Source: Bacillota bacterium
GTDB taxonomy: Bacteria > Bacillota_A > Clostridia > Tissierellales > Peptoniphilaceae
NCBI GenBank assembly: GCA_023418535.1
Contig: JAEZZN010000057.1
Span: 1-23,838 of the forward strand
Direction of reading: 5' to 3'
DNA length: 23,838 nt
A program made the translations under genes and the position numbers. The notes under the pieces were generated by a model. It was given only the letters and a program-made list of their open reading frames with translations. It was not told the origin of the DNA and did no database searches. Shown piece by piece: positions 16,806 through 23,838 of this stretch. How positions within the stretch are numbered: position 1 is the first letter of the stretch; the number at the start of each line of letters is the position of its first letter.

Positions 16806-18065
16806 TTAATCCACCATATATTTACTATATTTTATTGCATCTTTTTCTGGAATATACAAATAAGTGGTCACACCTATTTCATTAAATTCTTGTTTATCTT
16901 TTAATTCAGTAGATATTACATGTTTTATATTATCATATTCACTATATGGAATATTCACTTTATAATAATCATATTCCTTAAATAATAATGACTGTATATA
17001 ATTTACCAATCTAACTATATCGTCTGTTTTTTTTGCGCTAATATATATTTCATTTTCAAAATTATGATAATGTCTAAAATCAGGATTCACATCCATTTTA
17101 TTAAAAACATATAATATATCCTTGTCTGATATATTAAGGTCTTTTAATATATCTGTAGTAGCCTCAAGCTGTAAGTCATAATTATCATTAGATATATCCA
17201 TTACAATAATTAATAAATCTGAATCACTAATCTCCTCTAATGTTGATTTAAAAGATTCTATAAGCTTTGTTGGAAGATTTGATACAAATCCTACAGTATC
17301 AGATATGATTACATCTTTACCATTATCAAGTAATATATTTCTTGTGGATGTTTCAAGTGTAGCAAATAGTAAATCATCAGCATACACACTCTTGTTATTA
17401 CTTCCATATATATTTGATATTGCATTTAATATTGTAGATTTACCAGAATTGGAATATCCAATTAAAGAACAAACTTTTATATTAGAATTTATTCTTCTTT
17501 TTCTTTTAGTATTTCTTATTTGAAATTCATTTTTTAATCTATTTTTTATTGAACTTATTTCACGCTGAATTGAACGTCTATCCATTTCTAGTTTTTGTTC
17601 CCCGGGACCTCTTGTCCCTATACCTGCTCCTTCACGTGATAAATAATTTCTGAATCCAACAAGTCTTGGTAATCTATATTCTAATTGTGCTAATTTCACT
17701 TGTAATTTTGATTCTTTTGTCTTTGCTCTAGTTGCAAATATATCTAATATTAATCCAGTTCTATCTACAATCTTTATTTCAATTGTACTTTCTAAATTTT
17801 TTATCTGAGATCCTGTCAGTTCATGATTAAATACAATAGTATCTACTTCATGATTATCAGATATTTCTTTTATTTCTTGAACTTTACCAGAACCTATGAA
17901 GTATTTGGGATTAACTTTAGATGCATTTTGAATAACTTCAAATACCACTTCTCCTCCCGAAGCTCGAACTAATTCACTAAGTTCTAAAATCTGATACTTG
18001 ATCTCATCATCAGAGTATTCGTTATTAATATTTAATAATACTACTAATACCTTCTCTTTTTTCAT
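16806..18065 (-). CDS. hflX: Ribosome-associated GTPase HflX
   Basis: HflX is an Obg-superfamily GTPase that binds and splits stalled 70S or 100S ribosomes under stress. The 419-aa protein has the N-terminal HflX domain with NPKYFIGSGKVQEI (52-65) and GIGTRGPGEQKLEMDRR (148-164), a helical linker rich in basic residues (170-192), and the G domain: G1 GYSNSGKST 203-211, G3 DTVGFVSNLP 256-265 and G4 NKMD 322-325. The DTVGFV-x-x-LP-x-x-LIESFKSTLEE run is diagnostic. The short C-terminal part (380-419) is normal. It is the first gene of its operon with its own promoter; AGAGGGG precedes the ATG. Confidence 0.97.
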   Translation of the reverse strand: MKKEKVLVVLLNINNEYSDDEIKYQILELSELVRASGGEVVFEVIQNASKVNPKYFIGSGKVQEIKEISDNHEVDTIVFNHELTGSQIKNLESTIEIKIVDRTGLILDIFATRAKTKESKLQVKLAQLEYRLPRLVGFRNYLSREGAGIGTRGPGEQKLEMDRRSIQREISSIKNRLKNEFQIRNTKRKRRINSNIKVCSLIGYSNSGKSTILNAISNIYGSNNKSVYADDLLFATLETSTRNILLDNGKDVIISDTVGFVSNLPTKLIESFKSTLEEISDSDLLIIVMDISNDNYDLQLEATTDILKDLNISDKDILYVFNKMDVNPDFRHYHNFENEIYISAKKTDDIVRLVNYIQSLLFKEYDYYKVNIPYSEYDNIKHVISTELKDKQEFNEIGVTTYLYIPEKDAIKYSKYMVD

Positions 18066-18086
18066 TACCCCTCTTTTCTAAGTTCA

Positions 18087-18115
18087 ATTATATCAAAACT
18101 GTTAATTTATGTATA
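18087..18115 (-). promoter_or_regulatory. Predicted promoter of the hflX-yigZ-lit-lgt operon
   Basis: On the minus strand, TATACA (18110-18115, 4 of 6 to consensus) is 17 nt from a perfect TATAAT (18087-18092), 21 nt ahead of the hflX ATG, giving a very short leader. It lies back to back with the PBP promoter. Confidence 0.65.
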
Positions 18116-18135
18116 TTTTAATTAAAAACTAATTA

Positions 18136-18144
18136 TGGTATAAT
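18136..18144 (+). promoter_or_regulatory. Predicted extended -10 promoter of the class A PBP gene
   Basis: TGG directly followed by TATAAT (18139-18144) forms an extended -10. The -35 area (about 18116-18121, TTTTAA) is poor, as is tolerated in extended -10 promoters. The ATG is 33 nt downstream, with AAGGAG at 18167-18172. Confidence 0.65.
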
Positions 18145-18177
18145 ATAGTGAATTGGAATATTAGATAAGGAGTACAT

Positions 18178-21100
18178 ATGACAAATAAAATAACATCTCC
18201 TATTTTGAAAATAATAGGTAGAATACTTCAAGTATTATTATTATTTGTTCTGGTAGGTGGTATAATGGCAACCATTTTAGGAGCTATGCTAGGCATCTCC
18301 ATGATAAAGGTCGCAGAAAGCTCTCCAGAAATCAATCCCAATAATATACTATTAAATTTAGATCAAAATTCGAAAATATATGATAAAGATGGGAAACTAA
18401 TAGAATCTCTTGCATATGATGAATATAGAGAAATTGTAAAAATCAAAGATATTCCTAAACACTTACAGCAAGCTTTTGTAAGTATTGAAGACGAAAGATT
18501 TTATAAACATCATGGTGTAGATCCTATTAGTATTGCTAGAGCTTTTCTAAGTAATATATCTTCCGGTGGTATTTCACAAGGTGGTTCGACCATTACTCAA
18601 CAACTTGTTAAGAATGTTTACCTTACTGATGATGTAGCCTGGGAAAGAAAAATAGTTGAAATGTATCTAGCCTTACAAGTTGAAACTAAAATTGATAAGG
18701 ATGAAATTTTAGAAGGATATTTAAATAGAGTTTTTATGGGACAACACGCTTATGGAGTCCAAGCAGCTTCCGAAACTTACTTTAGCAAACCAGTTTCAGA
18801 ATTAAATCTAAAACAAGCTGCTGCACTTGCTTCAATTGTACAAGCTCCATCCTCATATGCTTTATTTGATTTATATAGACCAGCCGATGTTCCTGAAGGA
18901 GCAAAAGTTTTAACTGACTATAATCTATATGGTGAAAAATATGTAGCTGTTGCTAATGATACAATTTTAAGCAGAGTTGATAGCACATTGCACAAAATGT
19001 TAGAACTTGGATATATAAATGAAGATGAATATAAAGAAGCAAAAGACTTTGACTTAATGGCTAGTGTAGCTCCTTCAAATAAGCTTGATATCACTTATCC
19101 TTCACATATTTCTGGATTAATAAAAAAACAAGCAATTAAAGAAATAATGAAAACTCAAAACATGGATGAAAAGGAAGCTAATAATTTATTATATACAGGT
19201 GGACTTTCAATTCATACAACTATTGATTGGGATTTACAAAAGAAATTAGAAGAAGCTTATGATAATTTTTCAAATTTATTTGAAAATTCAAATGGTCCAA
19301 TACTTGCTAATATCACTTTAGATGATTATGGAGATATAGTTACTAGAAATGGAAATAAACTATATTATAAGAAATCAAATATTCTTACAAAAGAAAATAA
19401 ACTATTTCTACCAAATGGGTGGTACACTATTTCAGAAAATGGTGATTTAACTATAAAATCATCTCGATTTTCGATGGAATCCAATCGTATAGATGTTGTT
19501 CCTTACTACACAATAAATGATAATAATGAATTAGTAACTTATAGAATAGGTTCTATTAATTTACCAAGCAAATATGCGAAATCAAATGCAGATGGAAGTT
19601 TTACAATAAGTGGAGAATTTTTCAATACCGTTACAGATTTCTATAGTATTGTAGATGATAATCTTGTCTTAAACGATTCATTCTATACTGTAGAAACTCA
19701 AGGAACTGTTCAACCTCAATCAGCAAGTGTTGTTTTAGATTCCAAAACTGCTGAAGTTGTAGCTATTATGTCAAAAAGAGGTAATAGTACAGATGACACT
19801 ATAGATAGAGCGACACAGTTCACTAGATCCCCTGCTTCATCATTTAAACCTCTTGCAGTATATGCACCTGCTATTGAAGAAGGTAGAACTTTAGCTTCTC
19901 CTATTGATGATACACCTTTTTCAATGATTGACGATGAAGCCTGGCCACAAAACTTTGATGGGAATTATTACGGAATTGTGACTACTAGAGAAGCTCTTTT
20001 CAGATCATTAAACTCTCCTGCTATTAAGATATTTAATGATATGGGAATTGAGAAATCAATGGAATATCTTGAAAGATTTGGAATTATTGATTCTGAAGAC
20101 CCAGAAAATGATAATTTTATTACAAAAAAAGAAAACTTTGCAAATAATGATGAAACTCTATCAATGGCAATTGGTGGATTGTCTGAAGGTCTTACAGTTT
20201 ATGATATGGCTTCTGCATATCAAACATTTGCAAATAATGGTGAAAGAATTAAATCTTCAATAATTACTTCAATCACCTCTGATTCTCTAGGGGACATATA
20301 TAAAAATGAACATAAACCTATAAAAGTAATTTCTGAAGAAACTAACTGGTTAATTGGTAATGTTTTATCTGATATAGCTTCTCAAGATTATTTAGGAGCA
20401 GTATCTAGAAGTGATATATTTACTGCCGGTAAAACAGGTACTCAAAATGACCAAAGAGATTTTTGGTTTGTTGGATATAATCCTTATTATACAGCTGCTA
20501 CATGGGTAGGTTTCGATAATAACTCAATAAGCATGAATGGAAATTCTGCAACAGCTTCTAGAGTTTGGAACTCATATATGTCTAAGTTCATAGAAGATAA
20601 AGATCCTGCTACATTTAAGAAACCATCTGGTATCACAACTAAAGAAGTAAGTAAATTAGACGGTCTATTACCTTCTCCATATACTTCTAGAGATCCTCGT
20701 GGTAATATGGCATATACAGAATTCTTTAAAAAAGGAACTGAGCCTACTAAGATGTCTGAATCAAGTATAGAAGTAAGTATAGACACAAGAAATAATAAAT
20801 TAGCACCAGTTAATGCACCGAAAAATGCTAAAGTAATTCAAAATAGAGTATTTATGAAGAGAATATTTTCTTATAATCCAAGTGCATTTAACAATATAAT
20901 ACCACTTGATTGGAAATATCAAGCTCCTACTCAGTACTCTAATTTACCATTTGCTGATGAAACTAAAACAGAAACAAAGCCAGATGGTACTGTAATTAAA
21001 ATTACTACAAAAGTAGATGGAACGATAATTGTTGTTACAACTAAAAAAGATGGTACTGTAATAACTCAAACTACTACTCCAGATGGAAAAGTAACAACAG

Positions 21101-21207
21101 AGACTAAAAAACCAAAACCTGAAAAAGAAACTCAGAAAGAAAAAGAAACTCAGAAAGAAAAAGAAAAAGAAACCCAGAAAGAAAAAGAAACTCAGAAAGA
21201 AACATAA
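18178..21207 (+). CDS. ponA: Class A penicillin-binding protein 1A with repeat-rich tail
   Basis: A bifunctional peptidoglycan glycosyltransferase/transpeptidase of 1009 aa acting outside the membrane. Order: cytoplasmic tail; membrane anchor about 14-44; GT51 domain with EDERFYKHHGVD at 104-115 (E104 as catalytic Glu) and GGSTITQQLVKN at 135-146; a long linker and beta-rich insertion (about 365-510); transpeptidase domain with S554-S-F-K557, SLN at 610-612 and KTG at 752-754. The tail beyond about 925 has four DGT-type 11-residue repeats (936-979) and then ETQKEK repeats (984-1009), with no sorting motif or second membrane segment. Symbol is by family; other class A PBPs are not excluded. 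AAGGAG lies 5 nt before the ATG. Tail length makes it larger than usual for the family. Confidence 0.95.
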   Translation: MTNKITSPILKIIGRILQVLLLFVLVGGIMATILGAMLGISMIKVAESSPEINPNNILLNLDQNSKIYDKDGKLIESLAYDEYREIVKIKDIPKHLQQAFVSIEDERFYKHHGVDPISIARAFLSNISSGGISQGGSTITQQLVKNVYLTDDVAWERKIVEMYLALQVETKIDKDEILEGYLNRVFMGQHAYGVQAASETYFSKPVSELNLKQAAALASIVQAPSSYALFDLYRPADVPEGAKVLTDYNLYGEKYVAVANDTILSRVDSTLHKMLELGYINEDEYKEAKDFDLMASVAPSNKLDITYPSHISGLIKKQAIKEIMKTQNMDEKEANNLLYTGGLSIHTTIDWDLQKKLEEAYDNFSNLFENSNGPILANITLDDYGDIVTRNGNKLYYKKSNILTKENKLFLPNGWYTISENGDLTIKSSRFSMESNRIDVVPYYTINDNNELVTYRIGSINLPSKYAKSNADGSFTISGEFFNTVTDFYSIVDDNLVLNDSFYTVETQGTVQPQSASVVLDSKTAEVVAIMSKRGNSTDDTIDRATQFTRSPASSFKPLAVYAPAIEEGRTLASPIDDTPFSMIDDEAWPQNFDGNYYGIVTTREALFRSLNSPAIKIFNDMGIEKSMEYLERFGIIDSEDPENDNFITKKENFANNDETLSMAIGGLSEGLTVYDMASAYQTFANNGERIKSSIITSITSDSLGDIYKNEHKPIKVISEETNWLIGNVLSDIASQDYLGAVSRSDIFTAGKTGTQNDQRDFWFVGYNPYYTAATWVGFDNNSISMNGNSATASRVWNSYMSKFIEDKDPATFKKPSGITTKEVSKLDGLLPSPYTSRDPRGNMAYTEFFKKGTEPTKMSESSIEVSIDTRNNKLAPVNAPKNAKVIQNRVFMKRIFSYNPSAFNNIIPLDWKYQAPTQYSNLPFADETKTETKPDGTVIKITTKVDGTIIVVTTKKDGTVITQTTTPDGKVTTETKKPKPEKETQKEKETQKEKEKETQKEKETQKET
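20983..21114 (+). repeat. Four 11-residue DGT repeats in the PBP tail
   Basis: Protein repeats start at D936, D947, D958 and D969, each DG(T/K) followed by beta-branched and threonine residues, for example DGTVIKITTKV and DGTIIVVTTKK. The 33-bp DNA units are diverged, so the repeat is visible mainly at protein level. Confidence 0.85.
21127..21204 (+). repeat. 18-bp tandem repeats at the 3' end of the PBP gene
   Basis: Four units of gaaactcagaaagaaaaa start at 21127, 21145, 21169 and 21187, with one extra gaaaaa between units 2 and 3. Units are near identical and encode ETQKEK. All lengths are multiples of three, so slippage would change tail length without breaking the frame. The array ends at the stop codon. 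Confidence 0.95.
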
Positions 21208-21233
21208 TGTAGATAAAATTTATTCTACATTAT
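21204..21233. repeat. Perfect 10-bp inverted repeat around the PBP stop codon
   Basis: ATAATGTAGA (21204-21213) and TCTACATTAT (21224-21233) are exact reverse complements around a 10-nt AT-rich centre. No T run follows, so it is not a classical terminator; it may be an mRNA 3' stem or a protein-binding palindrome upstream of the two-component genes. Confidence 0.7.
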
Positions 21234-21277
21234 CAATACATCTAAATAATATTTAAATATTATATTAAGATTTATAT

Positions 21278-21301
21278 AAAAAGCCCAAATGGGCTTTTTT
21301 T
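21278..21301 (+). terminator. Terminator between the PBP gene and the response regulator
   Basis: AAAAAGCCCA and TGGGCTTTTT pair around AA (effectively a GCCC-AAAT-GGGC hairpin), ending in seven T. Only 2 nt separate the T run from the Shine-Dalgarno of the response regulator, so it sits inside that gene's leader unless transcription starts within or after it. Confidence 0.85.
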
Positions 21302-21316
21302 ATAAGGAGGATATTT

Positions 21317-22009
21317 ATGAAAGAACATATACTTATCGTTGAAGATGAATTAGGAATAGCAACAATGGAAAAAAACTATCTTGAAAAATCCGGTTTTCAA
21401 ATCACGATAGCTCATGATGGGAACGAAGCCGTAAACTTGTTTTACAAGCACAGTTTTGACCTTATAATACTGGATTTAATGATTCCAAAGCTATCTGGCG
21501 AACAAGTCTTAACATTGATAAGAGAAGTATCCTCAGTGCCTGTAATCCTTGTAACTGCTAAAGTAAATGAAAATGATGTTTTACAAGGATTTAGATCTGG
21601 TGCAGATGATTATATAAAAAAACCTTTCTCTGGAAATGAATTAGTCGAAAGAGTTAAAGCTATTTTGAGAAGATCAAAAAATAATAATTCTAATGTAATA
21701 GTATCAAAAGATGGAAGACTAAAAGTAGATATAGAAAATAATAGAGTTTTAAAAGATGGTGTTGAGATTCCTTTTACTAAAAATGAACTTTTAATAATTC
21801 AAACTCTTTATTCAAATCCAATGAAAACTTTCACTAGAAATGAAATTATAGAAATTTCTTTCGGGTTTGACTATGATGCGTTTGATAGAGCGGTAGATAC
21901 TCACATTAAAAATATCAGACAAAAAGTTGAAGATAATCCTAAAAATCAACAATATATTCGAACTATTTATGGACTAGGATATAAAGCAGGTGATGTAGAT
22001 GAAGCTTAG
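21317..22009 (+). CDS. OmpR-family response regulator
   Basis: A 230-aa two-component DNA-binding regulator. The receiver domain (about 3-115) has acidic E9/D10, phospho-acceptor D53 (LIILDLMIPKLSG), T80 and K102 (DDYIKKPF). The C-terminal winged-helix domain (about 130-225) has FTKNELLIIQTLYSNP, FDRAVDTHIKNIRQKVEDNP and YIRTIYGLGYKA, the OmpR/PhoB pattern. AAGGAGG is 6 nt before the ATG. It overlaps the kinase gene by 11 nt, so the two are coupled. Targets are unknown; lying after a PBP gene suggests, but does not show, a cell-envelope role. Confidence 0.93.
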   Translation: MKEHILIVEDELGIATMEKNYLEKSGFQITIAHDGNEAVNLFYKHSFDLIILDLMIPKLSGEQVLTLIREVSSVPVILVTAKVNENDVLQGFRSGADDYIKKPFSGNELVERVKAILRRSKNNNSNVIVSKDGRLKVDIENNRVLKDGVEIPFTKNELLIIQTLYSNPMKTFTRNEIIEISFGFDYDAFDRAVDTHIKNIRQKVEDNPKNQQYIRTIYGLGYKAGDVDEA

Positions 22010-23327
22010 TTCAAAGCTAAATAAATACTTTATTGTACTTCTTATAATAACCATTTCTGTGTCAGCAATAACTTCAATATATATATTTAGTAATTCATTC
22101 GAAAGATTTGCTAATATAGAGAGAAAACAAAAATTTGACCTTCTATCTGAAGATCTAAATAGATTATTAAATTTAAATGATGGTCTAAATCCTACAATAT
22201 TGCAAATATATGCTGAAAGCGAAGAAGTCCACATAAAAGTATATGATAAAAATAATAAATTACTTTTTGAACATGACGGTATAAAAACTGAAGCTAGAAA
22301 AAAGAATTTAAATTTCTTAAAAGCAAAATATAATTTAATCGATTATAAAAATAATCCATTAGGCTATTTAGAAATAGAATACCCAGACAATATATTCGAA
22401 TATGATGAAACTATACGTGAATTTAGAAAAGAAATGATTAGAAACTTCACACTAATATTTATAGTTTTAATGGTTTTAGGTTCAATTTCTATATTATTTA
22501 TAAGTAAAACTATTACAGATCCTATAACATATATTAAAAATCAATCAAATAAAATTAGATCAAAGAATTATGATATTCAAAGAAAAAACTTCGATATTTA
22601 TGAACTAGATGAATTAAGCTCAGATATTTCTTATCTAGCTACTTCTCTAAGTTTACAAGACAAATATAGGCTTGATTATGCAAAAGATATAGCTCATGAG
22701 CTTAGAACTCCTATTACAAATCTTATGCTTCATCTAAATGGAATAAAAGATAATGTAATTGAAGCTGATGATGATACAATAAATTTATTAATATCAGAAA
22801 CACAAAGATTGTCCTCTATGATAAATAGTTTAGAAAGTAGTTTTAATTCTAGCGAAAATATAACTAAATTAGAAATCGAAAAAGTGAATCTATCTGAACT
22901 ATTAAATATTGTTTCATCATCTTTTATACCTTTAATGCATGAACATAGTATTGAGTTAGAAACTCATTTTATAGATGAAATAGAAATAAATACGGATATA
23001 AATAAATTCAAACAAATTATATCGAATATCATATCTAATTCAATAAAAGCCATAGATAATGATGGCAAAATAATTGTGACTCAAAAACATTTCAAAAATA
23101 GAGAAGTTATAAGTATATCGGATAATGGAATTGGTATTGAAAAAGAAAATCTAGAACATATTTTTGAAAGATTTTATAGAGTTGATAATGTAAGAAATAC
23201 TAAAATAAGTGGACATGGCCTTGGCTTATCAATAGTTAAAACTTATATTGATTTATTAGGTTACAATATTAGCGTAAATTCTTCCTTAGGTAAAGGAACT
23301 GAATTTATAATTACAATACCTAATTGA
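21999..23327 (+). CDS. Sensor histidine kinase
   Basis: A 442-aa membrane kinase paired with the upstream regulator. Order: membrane helix 1 (about 10-31), an extracellular sensor region of about 115 residues (33-148) that I do not recognise, membrane helix 2 (about 149-169), HAMP (170-222), HisKA with H233 in DIAHELRTPITN, and a HATPase_c domain with N-box NIISNSIKA (343-351), DNGIGI (375-380), FERFYRVD (389-396) and GHGLGL (405-410). All catalytic boxes are intact. The start ATG lies within the end of the regulator gene with AGGTGA upstream. No terminator stronger than an all-AT hairpin (about 23333-23352) follows. Confidence 0.93.
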   Translation: MKLSSKLNKYFIVLLIITISVSAITSIYIFSNSFERFANIERKQKFDLLSEDLNRLLNLNDGLNPTILQIYAESEEVHIKVYDKNNKLLFEHDGIKTEARKKNLNFLKAKYNLIDYKNNPLGYLEIEYPDNIFEYDETIREFRKEMIRNFTLIFIVLMVLGSISILFISKTITDPITYIKNQSNKIRSKNYDIQRKNFDIYELDELSSDISYLATSLSLQDKYRLDYAKDIAHELRTPITNLMLHLNGIKDNVIEADDDTINLLISETQRLSSMINSLESSFNSSENITKLEIEKVNLSELLNIVSSSFIPLMHEHSIELETHFIDEIEINTDINKFKQIISNIISNSIKAIDNDGKIIVTQKHFKNREVISISDNGIGIEKENLEHIFERFYRVDNVRNTKISGHGLGLSIVKTYIDLLGYNISVNSSLGKGTEFIITIPN

Positions 23328-23369
23328 TAAAATATAATATTATTATTTTATGTAAAAACGATAGATTAA

Positions 23370-23560
23370 TGAACTGATTCCAAAAAGTTGGACCTAAAAA
23401 CCAATTTGGGGTTCAGCTCAGGGGAGGTCAGTTTTATTCATGACAAAAAATAGTACAGAATTTAAAATAAAAGTAGTGAAAGCATATCAAAATAATTAAG
23501 GTCAAATTTTTGTAGAAGAAATTCAAAGATCAAAATTTTTTTAACGTTAAGAAAAACACG
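23370..23560 (+). mobile_element. Remnant of an IS3-family (IS150-like) insertion sequence, left end
   Basis: The sequence from 23370 (TGAACTGATTCCAAAAAGT, then TGGACC) resembles the terminal inverted repeat of IS150-group IS3 elements, which commonly contain CCAAAAAGTTGGAC. It is followed by the expected short leader, a GGGGAGG Shine-Dalgarno and the start of orfA. The rest of orfA, all of orfB and the opposite inverted repeat are missing from the window. The right boundary is approximate. Recognition is from memory of the family, not a search. Confidence 0.7.
23440..23550 (+). pseudogene. Broken IS3-family orfA transposase fragment
   Basis: From the ATG the frame reads MTKNSTEFKIKVVKAYQNN and stops at 23497-23499; this matches the start of the helix-turn-helix OrfA of IS3 elements. 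Reading through the stop gives GQIFVEEIQRSKFF and a second stop at about 23542, still faintly like OrfA (GxxxFVAEK) but with residues lost. With two stops and no downstream homology it cannot encode a transposase. Confidence 0.7.
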
Positions 23561-23594
23561 TATAAACCTATTTTTTTGAATTATTATGATTTTT

Positions 23595-23624
23595 GAAAAA
23601 GGGGTGTTGTTTTTTCCCAACACC
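23595..23624 (-). terminator. Possible weak minus-strand terminator
   Basis: GGTGTTG (23603-23609) pairs with CAACACC (23618-23624) around an 8-nt loop. On the minus strand it is followed by CCTTTTTC. No gene entering from the right is visible within the window. Confidence 0.4.
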
Positions 23625-23652
23625 AAACTATATTTATTTAAGTTTTTACACT

Positions 23653-23689
23653 ATAAAAAAACGTTCTAAAATTTTATTTTAGAACGTTT
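23653..23689 (-). terminator. 14-bp perfect hairpin, minus-strand terminator
   Basis: AAACGTTCTAAAAT (23659-23672) pairs exactly with ATTTTAGAACGTTT (23676-23689) around TTT. On the minus strand the stem is followed by TTTT and then ATAG; on the plus strand GACGC follows, so it works best for leftward transcription. Outer arms ACTATAA (23650-23656) and TTATAGT (23695-23701) also match. Confidence 0.6.
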
Positions 23690-23712
23690 GACGCTTATAG
23701 TAAATTAAATAA

Positions 23713-23838
23713 GGTTCTTTGTCAAATAGTGTTGGTGAAGAATTAGAATAACATTTAATTGGAGTTAGAAGTAAAAATCTAACTCCATAGTTATTTTTAA
23801 ACAATGGGTTGAAGTATTTGTTTAAGGTTCAAAGTTAT
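23713..23838. mobile_element. Possible ISL3-family element terminus running off the window
   Basis: From 23713, GGTTCTTTGTCAAATAGTGT resembles, from memory, the terminal inverted repeats of ISL3-family elements of low-GC Gram-positives, which start with GG and often read GGCTCTTTGTCAA. Inside it is a perfect 10-bp hairpin (TGGAGTTAGA 23760-23769, TCTAACTCCA 23778-23787). No transposase reading frame is visible in the 126 bp present, so the orientation and the element's integrity are unknown. Confidence 0.45.

Larger units (their letters stand above)
23328..23838. other. Gene-free right edge, 511 bp
   Basis: This is the longest stretch without an intact gene. It holds an AT-only weak hairpin after the kinase, the IS3 remnant (23370 to about 23560), two leftward hairpin terminators (23595-23624 and 23653-23689) and the ISL3-like end from 23713. 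I see nothing else coding in either strand. Confidence 0.7.

Noticed and set aside
20487..20786. Minus-strand 99-codon frame within the PBP gene
   Set aside because: Antisense to the conserved transpeptidase region; no ribosome-binding site.
21127..21204. Short regular DNA repeats as a possible CRISPR array
   Set aside because: Contiguous 18-bp tandem units without unique spacers, in frame with the PBP; it is a coding repeat.

Overview
The window is about 29% GC by eye and reads as the chromosome of a low-GC Gram-positive (Firmicutes) anaerobe or facultative coccus. The gene content and protein style suggest the Tissierellia/Peptoniphilaceae group (Helcococcus, Parvimonas, Anaerococcus relatives). 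That placement is an inference from AT-richness, PASTA-bearing PBP, MraZ/NrdR/RarA gene style and an IS3 remnant; it was not tested by a search. Nearly the whole window is core cell-envelope and division machinery; only the last ~510 bp look accessory.

Left block (1-5134, minus strand): rarA -> asnS -> a GtrII-like membrane glucosyltransferase -> a TraX-family membrane protein cut by the window edge. Genes overlap or are separated by about 10 nt, so they look like one transcript. The last two are a probable surface-glycopolymer modification pair.

Central block (5161-14455, minus strand): a compact dcw cluster. An mraZ promoter with four 10-bp MraZ boxes drives mraZ -> rsmH -> ftsL-like -> PASTA class B PBP -> mraY -> murD -> ftsW. 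A good internal promoter precedes ftsZ -> nrdR, and a hairpin terminator closes the block. murE, murF, murG, murC, ftsQ/divIB and ftsA, normally interleaved here, are all absent.

Second minus-strand operon (14561-18115): a promoter, then hflX -> yigZ -> a DUF1461/Lit-type membrane protein -> lgt, and a strong terminator that separates it from the mraZ promoter. Lgt next to a Lit-family protein puts lipoprotein diacylation and probable lyso-lipoprotein conversion in one operon.

Right block (18136-23327, plus strand): divergent from hflX, an extended -10 promoter drives a 1009-aa class A PBP. It ends in an unusual tail of four 11-residue DGT repeats followed by ETQKEK repeats. A terminator sits directly against the Shine-Dalgarno of an OmpR-type response regulator, which overlaps its histidine kinase.

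Right edge (23328-23838): no intact gene. It holds the left end and a broken orfA of an IS3-family element, two hairpins that would terminate minus-strand transcription, and a sequence resembling an ISL3-family terminus running out of the window. I saw no tRNA, rRNA, CRISPR array, riboswitch or phage genes.
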